Both the position numbers and the translations under genes were made by a program. 64,000 bases of DNA from positions 62,001-126,000 of the forward strand of contig NZ_JASTZU010000021.1 of NCBI RefSeq assembly GCF_030282825.1, given 5' to 3'. Positions 8,417 to 17,676 of this stretch are shown piece by piece. Each line of letters starts with the position of its first letter. Position 1 is the first letter of the stretch. Origin of the DNA: Aquibacillus rhizosphaerae. Its GTDB lineage: Bacteria; Bacillota; Bacilli; Bacillales; Amphibacillaceae. The notes beneath the pieces were generated by a model that did not search any database, had not been told where the DNA came from, and worked only from the letters and a program-made list of their open reading frames with translations.

Positions 8417-10267
8417 ATGACAGGGACAAATCCATTTACATCTACTATACTGAAAACATTCCATTCTCAACGTGTTAATAATGAACAACAACTTAGACCT
8501 GGGAATGTCTTGTCAGGCAAAGTTCTCGAAATTTATCCTAATCAACGTGCAATGATTCAACTTGGTGGAAAACAGTTGGTAGCCCAATTAGAAACATCTT
8601 TAAACTTACATAATAGCTACTGGTTTCAGGTTAAATCAGTAGGAGACATGCTTCGGCTTAAGGTATTAGTTGACAAACCACTAACAAACAAAAATCAAGC
8701 AGAGCTACTATTAAAAGAATTAGGATTAACAGTATCAAAAGAACATCTGGATTTTATTACAACATTGATTGAAAAAAATATTCCTTTTGACAAAAATAGT
8801 TTGAGCCAAGCTCTGGAGTTGAGTAATAATCAACAGAACAGAGAGTTTTCTCAAAAGGTTTTGCTAGAAATGATGAGACGTAATTTACCAATCACATCGT
8901 CTGTTTTACAAGCCCTAATAATGAAAGACACAAGTAGTATACAGGAACAATTGATTAGTTTAAATAGTGAAATAAGTAAACAGGATAATTTATCGGCAGT
9001 GCAAAGATTATTAACAGAAAGAATAATGCCCTTTGTCAATCAATCAGTTAATGAACCAAAAACAGAAATTGTTAAAATGATTTTAGACGGTATTAATCGT
9101 CAAGATGACAAAATGTTTACACTCCTTAAAAAATCAACTTTATTGACATCACCGAGCTCATTTAATGACTGGCAAAGGTCTTGGTCAAACTGGCAAGTGG
9201 AGACAGGGATTGATTATATTCAAGGTAATGACAAAGTAGATAATAGAATCAAACTACCATTTGATTTAGATGCGAATCATTTTTTGGATGCTCTCTATAA
9301 GCTTAGAAACAATCAACTACCCATCTCACAATCTTTAATTAACCAATTCTCCCAACTCGTCAATAAACTCGATCAAAATTTAGAAAGTGCGACGATTGAA
9401 AACCAATTAAGAAATTTCATCAAAAAAAATGATTTGTTATATAAGATCAATGGCCTATTAACTGACAGTGAAAAGGTAATAATGAACAATTGGTTAGAAA
9501 ACCGACTAAATAATAAATCAGGCGAATTGTTACCGGTCTTAAAAGATATAGCCTTCAAGCAACTGCCAGTTGAAATGGAAAAATTAATGACTGACCTAAT
9601 AAGCAAGCTTGAGCCAAACCAACCCCAAACGAATATTGGAACTAAAGAACTATTCCTTACACAATTAAAGCAGTTTTTATTGTTTTCTGGTATTGACCAC
9701 GAAAGTTTCATTCATAGAGGAAAGTTCGATCAACTAAACATCGCCAATGAGCAATCGTTAAAAAGTTTAGTGTTACAAGCGTTACAAGAAGGTAATGGCA
9801 GTCAAATGGAAAAGTTAGAGAAACTACTTCATTCGCTGAACGGGATACAGTTGACTTCTGTTCAACAAGAAGGTCCAATGATACAAACCTCCATTCATTT
9901 GCCTGCTGATAAATTTGGCCTTAAAAGTGATGTGCAAATAGATTTTGAAAGTAGAAAAGATGAAACAGGAAAGATTAATCCGGACTTTTGTCAAATAATA
10001 TTCTATCTAGACTTAAATACAATTGGTGAGACAATTATAAATATGTCGATACAAAAAAGACTAGTAAACGTAACAGTATATAATCAACATTCCCAATTAG
10101 AGGACATGCTATCTAAATATAAAACAGCATTAAAAATGGGGCTAAACAAGATAGATTATCACTTATCAACCGTTCAGTTTAAATCATCAAATGTGAAGCA
10201 AAGTGTACATTCTTCAGATACAAACGAAGTTAAATCACATAGGCAAGGAGTGGATTTTCGAATATGA
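8417..10267 (+). CDS. ylqG: YlqG-like protein, FliK/hook-length-control-like
   Basis: A 616-residue soluble protein between rnhB and ylqH, the position of Bacillus ylqG. The N-terminus has a small barrel-like section (VLSGKVLEIYPNQRAMIQLG); the centre is long, helical and Asn/Gln/Leu-rich; the C-terminal 120 residues alternate beta strands and a helix (IIFYLDLNTIGETIINMSIQ) like the FliK C-terminal domain (Flg_hook). Together with the FlhB-tail-like YlqH it resembles the FliK-FlhB pair that switches export specificity, but it lies outside the fla operon. Its function is unknown. It overlaps ylqH by four bases (ATGA). Confidence 0.7.
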   Translation: MTGTNPFTSTILKTFHSQRVNNEQQLRPGNVLSGKVLEIYPNQRAMIQLGGKQLVAQLETSLNLHNSYWFQVKSVGDMLRLKVLVDKPLTNKNQAELLLKELGLTVSKEHLDFITTLIEKNIPFDKNSLSQALELSNNQQNREFSQKVLLEMMRRNLPITSSVLQALIMKDTSSIQEQLISLNSEISKQDNLSAVQRLLTERIMPFVNQSVNEPKTEIVKMILDGINRQDDKMFTLLKKSTLLTSPSSFNDWQRSWSNWQVETGIDYIQGNDKVDNRIKLPFDLDANHFLDALYKLRNNQLPISQSLINQFSQLVNKLDQNLESATIENQLRNFIKKNDLLYKINGLLTDSEKVIMNNWLENRLNNKSGELLPVLKDIAFKQLPVEMEKLMTDLISKLEPNQPQTNIGTKELFLTQLKQFLLFSGIDHESFIHRGKFDQLNIANEQSLKSLVLQALQEGNGSQMEKLEKLLHSLNGIQLTSVQQEGPMIQTSIHLPADKFGLKSDVQIDFESRKDETGKINPDFCQIIFYLDLNTIGETIINMSIQKRLVNVTVYNQHSQLEDMLSKYKTALKMGLNKIDYHLSTVQFKSSNVKQSVHSSDTNEVKSHRQGVDFRI

Positions 10268-10536
10268 GCGAAATACGTTATAAAAAAGCGGCAGCTTTAA
10301 GCTACGAGGGGAAAAAAGATATTGCACCTAAAGTCACTGCTTCTGGTAAAGGATATGTTGCTGAAAACATAATCAATAAGGCTAAAGAAAATAATGTTCC
10401 CATTCAAGAAGATTCTTCTTTAGTTGCTTTGTTATCGGAATTAAATATAAATGAGAGTATTCCTGAAGAACTATATTTAGCTGTAGCTGAAGTATTTGCT
10501 TTTATTTATCAGGCCGACAAAAATATTAAATTATAA
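10264..10536 (+). CDS. ylqH: YlqH, FlhB C-terminal-domain-like protein
   Basis: A 90-residue protein matching the cytoplasmic tail of FlhB/EscU: RYKKAAALSYEGKKDIAPKV, GYVAENIINKAKENNVPI and the LYLAVAEVFAFIYQ end are the same landmarks as in FlhB of this window (about residues 275-355). It lacks the membrane domain and the NPTH autocleavage motif, starting just after where cleavage would occur. Overlap with ylqG suggests co-translation. It may act in flagellar export or a related process; there is no direct evidence. Confidence 0.85.
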   Translation: MSEIRYKKAAALSYEGKKDIAPKVTASGKGYVAENIINKAKENNVPIQEDSSLVALLSELNINESIPEELYLAVAEVFAFIYQADKNIKL

Positions 10537-10626
10537 ATATCATTGCTTTAGAAGACTGTTAAAGGAAGCTGAGTAAAGATGGGATAAAAAAGCTTATGTA
10601 TATAAATTTATCATCAATTAGACTTT

Positions 10627-10641
10627 AATTTTCGAATCATT
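10627..10641 (+). promoter_or_regulatory. Weak CodY-box-like sequence upstream of sucC
   Basis: The 15-mer at 10627-10641 matches the CodY consensus AATTTTCWGAAAATT at 11 of 15 positions and lies 22 bp upstream of the sucC -35. In AT-rich DNA such matches arise by chance, so this is a candidate only. Confidence 0.25.
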
Positions 10642-10663
10642 TTGAAATTTTAAAGGTAATTTG

Positions 10664-10693
10664 TGGACAATTTGCAATCATTTTTTATACAAT
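10664..10693 (+). promoter_or_regulatory. Candidate sigma-A promoter for sucCD
   Basis: TGGACA (10664-10669), 18-bp spacer, TACAAT (10688-10693), about 35 bp upstream of the sucC start. The rest of the 192-bp spacer (10537-10728) shows no gene and no clear terminator. Confidence 0.55.
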
Positions 10694-10728
10694 GAGTTTG
10701 CAGTGATTATTTGATGGGAGGATGGAAC

Positions 10729-11889
10729 ATGAACATTCACGAGTATCAAGGCAAAGAACTTTTGCGTAAATACGGTGTTGCAGTGCCTAATGGGCAAGTT
10801 GCATATACAGTAGATGAAGCTGTAGAAGCTGCGAAAAACTTAGGAACTAGTGTATCAGTTGTTAAAGCGCAAATCCATGCTGGTGGAAGGGGTAAAGCTG
10901 GTGGTGTCAAAGTAGCTAAAAACCTTGATGAAGTGCGTACATATGCAAATGAAATTTTGGGTAAAACGCTAGTAACACACCAAACTGGTCCACAAGGCAA
11001 AGAAGTAAAGCGTTTACTAATTGAAGAAGGTTGCGATATTCAAAAAGAATACTATGTTGGATTAGTATTAGACAGAGCAACTTCTAAAGTGACGATGATG
11101 GCTTCTGAAGAAGGTGGAACAGAAATAGAAGAAGTAGCTGAAAAAACGCCTGAAAAGATTTTTAAAGAAGTAATTGATCCAGTTACAGGTTTATTACCGT
11201 TCCAAGCTAGAAGACTTGCTTTTAATATTAATATCCCTAAGGAGTATCTCTCTAAGGCCGTTAAATTTATGTTAGGTCTCTATCAAGCATTTGTTGAGAA
11301 AGATTGTTCTATTGCTGAAATCAACCCACTTGTTACGACTGGTGATGGTGAAGTACTGGCTTTAGATGCTAAGCTTAATTTTGATGATAACGCTCTATTC
11401 CGTCAAAAAGATATTCAAACATACCGTGATTTAGACGAAGAAGACGCGAAGGAAATAGAAGCATCAAAACATGATTTAAGCTATATTGCGCTAGATGGGA
11501 ATATTGGTTGTATGGTTAATGGTGCTGGACTAGCAATGGCGACGATGGATATTATTAAGCATTATAACGGTGATCCTGCAAACTTCCTTGATGTTGGGGG
11601 CGGTGCAACAGCAGAAAAAGTAACAGAAGCTTTCAAAATAATACTATCTGACTCCAATGTGAAGGGTATTTTAGTTAATATCTTCGGTGGAATTATGAAA
11701 TGTGATGTTATTGCTGAAGGTGTAGTAGCTGCTACAAAACAAGTAGGATTAGAAATACCTTTAGTCGTGCGTTTAGAAGGAACAAATGTTGACTTAGGTA
11801 AGAAGATTCTAGCTGAATCTGGTCTTAACATAACTGCCGCAGAGTCTATGGCAGATGGAGCAGAAAAAATAGTTTCACTTGTGAAGTAA
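10729..11889 (+). CDS. sucC: Succinyl-CoA synthetase (ADP-forming) beta subunit
   Basis: SucC with SucD converts succinyl-CoA to succinate with substrate-level phosphorylation in the TCA cycle. The 386-residue protein begins [17 protein letters not shown], contains the ATP-grasp fold ([16 protein letters not shown] near residue 46), and the CoA-ligase-like C-terminal half with FLDVGGGA and [15 protein letters not shown]. An in-frame TTG/ATG upstream (10711-10716) overlaps the Shine-Dalgarno GGGAGG, so the ATG at 10729 is chosen. The 107-bp gap to sucD contains a weak hairpin (11923-11957). Confidence 0.98.
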   Translation: MNIHEYQGKELLRKYGVAVPNGQVAYTVDEAVEAAKNLGTSVSVVKAQIHAGGRGKAGGVKVAKNLDEVRTYANEILGKTLVTHQTGPQGKEVKRLLIEEGCDIQKEYYVGLVLDRATSKVTMMASEEGGTEIEEVAEKTPEKIFKEVIDPVTGLLPFQARRLAFNINIPKEYLSKAVKFMLGLYQAFVEKDCSIAEINPLVTTGDGEVLALDAKLNFDDNALFRQKDIQTYRDLDEEDAKEIEASKHDLSYIALDGNIGCMVNGAGLAMATMDIIKHYNGDPANFLDVGGGATAEKVTEAFKIILSDSNVKGILVNIFGGIMKCDVIAEGVVAATKQVGLEIPLVVRLEGTNVDLGKKILAESGLNITAAESMADGAEKIVSLVK

Positions 11890-11996
11890 TAGATTGCAAA
11901 ATTGTTTGAACTTTTAATAGAAGTAAGCCTATCTTTTTACTGGTAGGTAATTCTTACAATGTGACTGTCAGATAACCAAGGGAGGACGGACATTAA

Positions 11997-12899
11997 ATGA
12001 GTGTTTTTATAAATAAGGATACGAAAGTAATTGTTCAAGGTATTACAGGATCTACGGCTCTCTTTCATACAAAACAAATGCTGGAGTATGGAACGAAAAT
12101 TGTAGGTGGTGTCACACCCAAAAAGGGTGGGACAGAAGTGGAAGGCGTACCTGTTTTTGATACAGTGCAAGGTGCTGTTGAACAAACCGGTGCAAACGCC
12201 TCTGTAATTTATGTGCCAGCACCATTTGCTGCAGATGCTATTATGGAAGCTGTTGATGCAGAGCTAGATTTAGTTATTTGTATAACTGAACATATACCAG
12301 TACTGGATATGGTTAAAGTTAAACGCTATATGGAAGGCAAGAAAACGAGACTCGTCGGTCCTAACTGTCCTGGAGTAATAACTCCTGATGAATGTAAAAT
12401 TGGAATTATGCCAGGATATATACACAAAAAAGGTCATATCGGTGTCGTTTCTCGTTCAGGAACATTAACTTATGAGGCAGTTCATCAGCTATCTGAGGAA
12501 GGTTTTGGTCAATCTACTGCTGTTGGTATTGGCGGTGACCCTGTCAATGGAACAGATTTTATTGATGCATTAAAAGCATTTAATGAAGACCCTGAGACAG
12601 AAGCTGTCATGATGATTGGTGAGATTGGTGGAACTGCAGAAGAAGAAGCAGCGGAATGGGTTAAGGCAAACATGAACAAGCCTGTTGTAGGATTTATCGG
12701 CGGAGCAACAGCACCTCCTGGAAAACGTATGGGCCATGCTGGTGCCATTATTTCAGGTGGAAAAGGAACAGCGGAAGAAAAGATTAAAGTGATGAATCAA
12801 TGTGGTATTGAGGTAGCGAAAACACCATCTGTTATGGGCGAAACCTTAATTAGCGTATTAAAACAAAAAGGACTATTTGACAAATGTAAAACACATTAA
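11997..12899 (+). CDS. sucD: Succinyl-CoA synthetase (ADP-forming) alpha subunit
   Basis: The alpha subunit binds CoA and carries the phosphorylated histidine. The 300-residue protein shows the Rossmann CoA-binding region ([18 protein letters not shown]), [10 protein letters not shown] and the active-site motif [10 protein letters not shown] with His247. Length and N-terminus match the family. GGGAGG precedes ATG by 10-12 nt. It is co-transcribed with sucC and ends before a GC-rich hairpin. Confidence 0.98.
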   Translation: MSVFINKDTKVIVQGITGSTALFHTKQMLEYGTKIVGGVTPKKGGTEVEGVPVFDTVQGAVEQTGANASVIYVPAPFAADAIMEAVDAELDLVICITEHIPVLDMVKVKRYMEGKKTRLVGPNCPGVITPDECKIGIMPGYIHKKGHIGVVSRSGTLTYEAVHQLSEEGFGQSTAVGIGGDPVNGTDFIDALKAFNEDPETEAVMMIGEIGGTAEEEAAEWVKANMNKPVVGFIGGATAPPGKRMGHAGAIISGGKGTAEEKIKVMNQCGIEVAKTPSVMGETLISVLKQKGLFDKCKTH

Positions 12900-12904
12900 T
12901 GTGG

Positions 12905-12928
12905 TGGGCTGACGTAATTGTCAGCCCA
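12905..12928 (+). terminator. GC-rich hairpin after sucD (weak terminator)
   Basis: TGGGCTGAC and GTCAGCCCA form a 9-bp perfect stem with loop GTAATT. It is not followed by a T tract, so it may act as an mRNA 3'-end stabiliser or partial terminator. Confidence 0.5.
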
Positions 12929-12953
12929 AACTAATATATAGGGAGTTTTGTCA

Positions 12954-13907
12954 TTGAATAAAACTAGTTTGCGACTTATACACTTACATAGATCAAAAGC
13001 GGTTACACGGCCACTTATAAGAAAAATATTAAGTAAAGATCCTTATTTAGAAAATATTTATCGACATGATCCATCTGCTTTATCTCAATATCTATCTCTC
13101 ACATCTCCTCGTGCTTTTCAACTCTATCAAGATTTACATAACCCCCAATTAATACAAACCATTAAGAATGACTGTCAAACTTACCATGTTATTACTATAT
13201 TAGATTCAACATATCCCCCTTTGCTAAGAACAATTATAGACCCACCATATGTTTTATATTTGCTTGGAAATGAAAAATTATTAACTGAGTTACCATCCCT
13301 AAGTGTGGTTGGAACTCGTAATCCAAGTCCAGAAGCAAAGCGTAAAATGAATAAAATAATTACGCCATTAATTTTAGAAAATTGGGTGATTGTGAGTGGA
13401 ATGGCAAAAGGCATTGATGGCATAGCCCACCAATTAGCCATAGAAAATAACGGAAAGACAATTGCTGTTGTTGGGAGTGGGTTTCAACATGTTTATCCTA
13501 AACAACATGTCAATTTATTTTATGAACTTGCAAGAAAGCAGTTAATTATATCTGAATACCCTCCAAATATTCCTGCAAGAAGACATCATTTCCCAGAGAG
13601 AAATCGACTGATAAGTGGTTTAGGTACAGGTACGATTGTTGTAGAGGCTAAAGAGAAAAGTGGATCATTAATAACAGTTGACCAAGCTTTAGATCAAGGT
13701 AGAGATGTTTATGCCATACCAGGTTCACCTTTATTTGAACAGACGAGCGGCTGTCATAAAATGATTCAAGATGGTGCTAAATTAGTACAAAATACCCATG
13801 ATATTACAGAGGATTGGACAAATAACCAGGGTAAATGGTGTCGTATTTTGTCTGATAATACAGAGTGTAAGCTTGTGAATGGTACAAAAAATGAATTTCA
13901 TGTTTGA
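12954..13907 (+). CDS. dprA: DNA-protecting protein DprA (Smf)
   Basis: DprA loads RecA on incoming single-stranded DNA during natural transformation. The 317-residue protein has an N-terminal helical region (to about 80) and a Rossmann-like core with VVGTRNPSPEAK, VSGMAKGIDGIAH, VVGSGFQHVYP and the end GSLITVDQALDQGR. Start: TTG at 12954 has GGGAG 8 nt upstream; the TTG at 12948 is too close. The C-terminal 40 residues after the core are divergent and no winged helix is clear. Presence suggests at least partial competence machinery. Confidence 0.94.
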   Translation: MNKTSLRLIHLHRSKAVTRPLIRKILSKDPYLENIYRHDPSALSQYLSLTSPRAFQLYQDLHNPQLIQTIKNDCQTYHVITILDSTYPPLLRTIIDPPYVLYLLGNEKLLTELPSLSVVGTRNPSPEAKRKMNKIITPLILENWVIVSGMAKGIDGIAHQLAIENNGKTIAVVGSGFQHVYPKQHVNLFYELARKQLIISEYPPNIPARRHHFPERNRLISGLGTGTIVVEAKEKSGSLITVDQALDQGRDVYAIPGSPLFEQTSGCHKMIQDGAKLVQNTHDITEDWTNNQGKWCRILSDNTECKLVNGTKNEFHV

Positions 13908-13933
13908 CAAATTAGCAATAAGTATTTAATAAT
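13904..13933 (+). promoter_or_regulatory. Candidate sigma-A promoter for topA
   Basis: TTGACA (13904-13909, overlapping the dprA stop), 18-bp spacer, AATAAT (13928-13933), about 100 bp before topA. Confidence 0.5.
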
Positions 13934-14037
13934 AGGGAAGATTTATCAACTAAATAAATAAAATGTAAACTAAAAGAATTTTTTATTAAAAATGTTATTA
14001 TTCAAAACAAATGATAAACCTCTTGGGAGGAAAAGAC

Positions 14038-16116
14038 ATGGCAGATTACCTTGTAATTGTTGAATCTCCAGCAAAAGCAAAAACTATTGAAAGATATTTA
14101 GGTAAGAAATATAAAGTTAAGGCATCGATGGGGCACATTAGAGACCTCCCCAAAAGTCAAATGGGTGTGAATGAAAATGAGAATTATGAACCGAAATACA
14201 TTACAATCCGTGGTAAAGGTCCTGTCTTAAAAGAATTAAAAATGGCAGCTAAAAAAGTGAAAAAAGTATATCTAGCAGCTGACCCCGATAGAGAAGGGGA
14301 AGCAATTGCATGGCATTTAGCCCATAGTCTAGATATTGATGATCAATCTGAGTGCCGTGTAGTCTTTAATGAAATAACAAAAGATGCGATTAAAGAATCA
14401 TTTAAGCATCCAAGAACAATAGATATGAATTTAGTAGATGCACAGCAGGCAAGAAGAATCTTAGATCGCTTAGTCGGTTATAACATTAGCCCACTATTGT
14501 GGAAAAAGGTGAAAAAAGGCTTAAGTGCTGGAAGGGTTCAATCTGTAGCTGTAAAAATGATCGTAGATAGAGAAAGAGAAATAGAAAAATTTGTTCCAGA
14601 AGAATATTGGTCAATTGAATCAACTTTCTTAAAAGATCAGGAAGAATTTGAAGGATCATTTTTTAGTATTGATGGAAAGAAAGTGGAACTACCTAACAGA
14701 GAAGCTGTCGATAAAATTCTTTCTACATTAAAAGGGAATAGTTTTAAAGTAGATAAGGTAAATAAGCGGGAAAGAAAAAGAAACCCATCAGCACCATTTA
14801 CTACCTCATCCTTACAACAAGAAGCAGCCAGAAAGCTAAACTTTAGAGCTAGAAAGATAATGATGGTCGCTCAACAATTGTACGAAGGTATAGATTTAGG
14901 GAAAAAAGAAGGTGGAATTACTGGTTTAATAACGTATATGCGTACTGATTCTACTAGAGTTTCTGAGACAGCCAAAAAAGAAGCAACAGAATACATCACA
15001 GAAACGTATGGCAAAGAATTCTTAGGAACACCTAAAGAAGCAAAAAAAGCTGAGGGTTCACAAGACGCACACGAAGCAATTCGTCCAACATCAGTACACC
15101 GTGATCCTAAATCATTAAAAAGCGTTTTATCAAGAGATCAATATCGTTTGTATAAATTAATTTGGGACCGGTTCACTTCAAGTTTAATGGCACCAGCAAT
15201 TATGGACACAGTTACTGTTCATCTTTTAAATGAAGGTGTTGAATTTAGAGCTACAGGTTCTACACTAAAATTTAAAGGTTTTATGAAAGTGTATATCGAA
15301 GGTCGGGATGATAATAAGGAAGAGAAAGACAAGTTATTACCAGATTTAGAAGAAGGAATGCTTGTGGAGGCAAAAGAGATTGAACCGAATCAACACTTTA
15401 CTCAACCACCACCAAGGTACACGGAAGCACGTTTAGTAAAAACACTTGAAGAACAAGGAATTGGACGGCCATCTACCTATGCACCAACATTAGACACGAT
15501 TCAAAGAAGAGGGTACGTCACACTTGATAATAAACGATTTGTACCGACTGAATTAGGTGAAATTGTATTGGATTTAGTAATAGAGTTTTTCCCCGAAATT
15601 GTTGATGTAGAATTCACCGTTAAAATGGAAGGTGATCTTGATTCGGTTGAAGAAGGAAAAACGGAGTGGGTCAATATTATTGATGGTTTTTACCAGGGCT
15701 TTGCTAAACGTTTAGAAGTAGCCGAAAAAGAAATGGAAAAAATTGAAATTAAAGATGAGCCTGCAGGTATTGACTGTGAAAACTGCGGCAACGAAATGGT
15801 TTACAAAATGGGTAGGTATGGAAAGTTTTTAGCTTGTTCCAACTTTCCGGAATGTAGAAATACTAAGCCAATATTAAAAGAAATTGGTGTGAAATGTCCG
15901 AGTTGTAAAGAAGGAAATGTTGTTGAAAGAAAAACTAAAAAGAGAAGAACATTCTATGGATGTGATAATTATCCTGAATGTGAATTCATTTCTTGGGATA
16001 AGCCTATATCAAGGCCTTGTCCAAAATGTGATTCTTTATTAGTAGAGAAGAAGTCTAAAAAAGGTACACAAATTCAGTGTACAGAATGTGATTACAAAGA
16101 AGAATCACAAAATTAA
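14038..16116 (+). CDS. topA: DNA topoisomerase I
   Basis: Type IA topoisomerase that relaxes negative supercoils. The 692-residue protein begins [21 protein letters not shown] (Toprim), has the acidic [15 protein letters not shown] motif, catalytic Tyr300 in TYMRTDSTR, and three C-terminal four-cysteine zinc ribbons (CENCGNEM...CSNFPEC; CPSCKEG...[15 protein letters not shown]...CTEC). A nine-codon upstream extension (ATG 14011) covers the Shine-Dalgarno GGGAGG, so ATG 14038 is used; length equals B. subtilis TopA. A terminator follows. Confidence 0.98.
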   Translation: MADYLVIVESPAKAKTIERYLGKKYKVKASMGHIRDLPKSQMGVNENENYEPKYITIRGKGPVLKELKMAAKKVKKVYLAADPDREGEAIAWHLAHSLDIDDQSECRVVFNEITKDAIKESFKHPRTIDMNLVDAQQARRILDRLVGYNISPLLWKKVKKGLSAGRVQSVAVKMIVDREREIEKFVPEEYWSIESTFLKDQEEFEGSFFSIDGKKVELPNREAVDKILSTLKGNSFKVDKVNKRERKRNPSAPFTTSSLQQEAARKLNFRARKIMMVAQQLYEGIDLGKKEGGITGLITYMRTDSTRVSETAKKEATEYITETYGKEFLGTPKEAKKAEGSQDAHEAIRPTSVHRDPKSLKSVLSRDQYRLYKLIWDRFTSSLMAPAIMDTVTVHLLNEGVEFRATGSTLKFKGFMKVYIEGRDDNKEEKDKLLPDLEEGMLVEAKEIEPNQHFTQPPPRYTEARLVKTLEEQGIGRPSTYAPTLDTIQRRGYVTLDNKRFVPTELGEIVLDLVIEFFPEIVDVEFTVKMEGDLDSVEEGKTEWVNIIDGFYQGFAKRLEVAEKEMEKIEIKDEPAGIDCENCGNEMVYKMGRYGKFLACSNFPECRNTKPILKEIGVKCPSCKEGNVVERKTKKRRTFYGCDNYPECEFISWDKPISRPCPKCDSLLVEKKSKKGTQIQCTECDYKEESQN

Positions 16117-16123
16117 TTTAAAA

Positions 16124-16153
16124 AGGCATCTGCATATGTAGATGTCTTTTTTT
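16124..16153 (+). terminator. Intrinsic terminator after topA
   Basis: AGGCATCT pairs with AGATGTCT (one G-T wobble) with a short loop, followed by seven or more T residues. Confidence 0.8.
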
Positions 16154-16154
16154 G

Positions 16155-16197
16155 AGGTGATAAATTATGAAAAAATTGTAAATGTCCAACTCTAGCT
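16155..16197 (+). pseudogene. Possible remnant of the trmFO start
   Basis: GAGGTGAT sits at normal distance before an ATG at 16167, but the frame reads only MKKL then stop. Adding one A to the A tract would give MKKIVNV, which resembles the conserved TrmFO N-terminus (...VNVIGAGLAG), and a CTAGCT a few bases on could be the remains of the LA codons. The location is exactly where trmFO starts in relatives. The match is only about seven residues, so chance resemblance is quite possible. Confidence 0.3.
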
Positions 16198-16560
16198 TCT
16201 ACTCCTCGAGGTCTTAAGAAAAACAAGTAGTAAAGAGAGCATCAAATAGAAGTTTGTCTTAATTTATTTAAGTGAGAAAGGTGCCTAGAGGTTTTCTTAT
16301 GGTTTAGGACTCTGTATAAGCGTTCAGTAATGAAAACTACAATATTTAGTCAAGTGATACAAACGATTTGAAAGGACTATAGCCTAAAAAGGAATTTGTT
16401 GTAATAGAATTGCTGCAATCAGTTAATACTGTTTTTAAATTAATAAAATATTTTGTGTTATTAGATAATTGATTTGTTTTAATTAAATACAACTTCGTTT
16501 TGTACCTTATAGGGTTCATAATGCTTTTTTGCAAATCTCCTTACCTTTATAGTTGTTGTA

Positions 16561-16589
16561 TTGACAATTTCTGAGCAAGAAGCTATAAT
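16561..16589 (+). promoter_or_regulatory. Perfect consensus sigma-A promoter for xerC-hslVU-codY
   Basis: TTGACA (16561-16566), exactly 17 bp, TATAAT (16584-16589): 12 of 12 consensus bases at optimal spacing. Transcription should start near 16596. A second weaker candidate (TTGCAT 16685-16690, 18 bp, TAAGAT 16709-16714) lies closer to xerC. Confidence 0.75.
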
Positions 16590-16743
16590 TTCCCTTCAGT
16601 AAGTGATTTTACTTGACAGTAAGAAAAGTGAAATTGTTTTGTGAAAGCAACAATTCAGAATTTTGTTACAATTTTGTTAATTCGTTGCATAGTTAAGATG
16701 AAATATGTTAAGATTTAAACGCCTTGACTGAAGTGGTGAAATA

Positions 16744-17658
16744 ATGAGTTTATTCAAAGAATCTAATGAATTGTTTATAGAGTTTTTAAAAATTGAAAAA
16801 AATGCTTCTCCTATTACGATTACTAACTATATGGATGATATTAACTCCTTTGTTCAATATCTATATGAGGAAGGAATTCAGATATTTGCTTCTGTTGATA
16901 AACAGATAGTTGACTCCTTTATGTTGAGCCTTTATGAACAGAATCTTTCTCAAAGTAGTATTTCAAGAAAACTATCCAGTTTACGCAGTCTCTATAAGTT
17001 TATGGAAAGAGAAAAGTTAGTATTAAACAATCCTTTTATACATGTCAGTGTATCTAGACCTAAGGAACAGGAACCAAGTTTTTTTGAAAAAGAAGAATTG
17101 GAGAAACTTTTTTCGGTTAGCGACTTAGAAAGTCCGTTAGGCCAAAGAAACCAAGCGCTTTTAGAATTACTTTACGCTTCTGGAATTCGCGTGAGTGAAT
17201 GTGTAGAATTAAATTTAAAGGATCTCGATTTTGATCTTAATACTTTATTTGTGACTGGAAAAGGAAATAAGGATCGGTATGTTCTGTTTGGGACTTATTC
17301 TGAGAAAGCTTTAAAATTATACATAAACAATGGAAGACATTCTTTGCTCAGAAAAACGAACAATCCTAGCGACCATCTTTTTTTAAATGCAAAGGGTAGT
17401 TCTTTAACAACAAGAGGTGTTCGCTTGATTTTAGATAAGATGGTGAAAAGTGCATCCTTAACTGTAAACATACATCCACACAAGCTAAGGCATACCTTTG
17501 CAACACATATGTTAAATGAAGGTGCTGATTTGCGAGTTGTCCAAGAATTACTAGGGCATGAACATTTGTCTTCAACACAAATTTACACGCATGATTCAAA
17601 GGACCGTTTGCGTAATATATATAGAAATAGCCATCCTCGGGCTAAAAAACGGGAATAA
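16744..17658 (+). CDS. xerC: Site-specific tyrosine recombinase XerC (CodV)
   Basis: XerC with XerD resolves chromosome dimers at dif. The 304-residue protein has the N-terminal SAM-like core-binding domain (1-95) and the catalytic domain with Arg149 (ASGIRVSE), His246 and Arg249 (HPHKLRH), His272 (LLGHEHL) and nucleophile Tyr281 (IYTH). Length is identical to B. subtilis CodV. It heads the xerC-hslV-hslU-codY cluster; hslV begins 18 bp after it. The Shine-Dalgarno (GGTGA) is modest. Confidence 0.95.
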   Translation: MSLFKESNELFIEFLKIEKNASPITITNYMDDINSFVQYLYEEGIQIFASVDKQIVDSFMLSLYEQNLSQSSISRKLSSLRSLYKFMEREKLVLNNPFIHVSVSRPKEQEPSFFEKEELEKLFSVSDLESPLGQRNQALLELLYASGIRVSECVELNLKDLDFDLNTLFVTGKGNKDRYVLFGTYSEKALKLYINNGRHSLLRKTNNPSDHLFLNAKGSSLTTRGVRLILDKMVKSASLTVNIHPHKLRHTFATHMLNEGADLRVVQELLGHEHLSSTQIYTHDSKDRLRNIYRNSHPRAKKRE

Positions 17659-17676
17659 TGAAAAGAGGTGGAGAAA

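Larger units (their letters stand above)
16117..16743 (+). other. 627-bp gene-poor gap at the usual trmFO site
   Basis: In Bacillus, trmFO (gid) lies between topA and xerC/codV; here the gap carries no supported gene. It holds the topA terminator (16124-16153), an isolated GAGGTGAT ribosome-binding site with ATG AAA AAA TTG TAA (16155-16181), very AT-rich sequence with stops in all frames, a perfect sigma-A promoter (16561-16589) and a 148-nt leader for xerC. A minus-strand frame of 62 codons (16346-16534) has no convincing start signal. Confidence 0.75.

Noticed and set aside
12905-12928. Transposon end or attachment site at the sucD-dprA GC-rich inverted repeat
   Set aside because: No flanking direct repeats or second copy; position directly after the sucD stop fits a 3'-end hairpin.
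16346-16534. 62-codon minus-strand open frame in the topA-xerC gap
   Set aside because: TTG start only 2 nt after an AAGGAG, no promoter at sensible spacing, and Asn/Ile/Lys-rich composition expected of AT-rich non-coding DNA.
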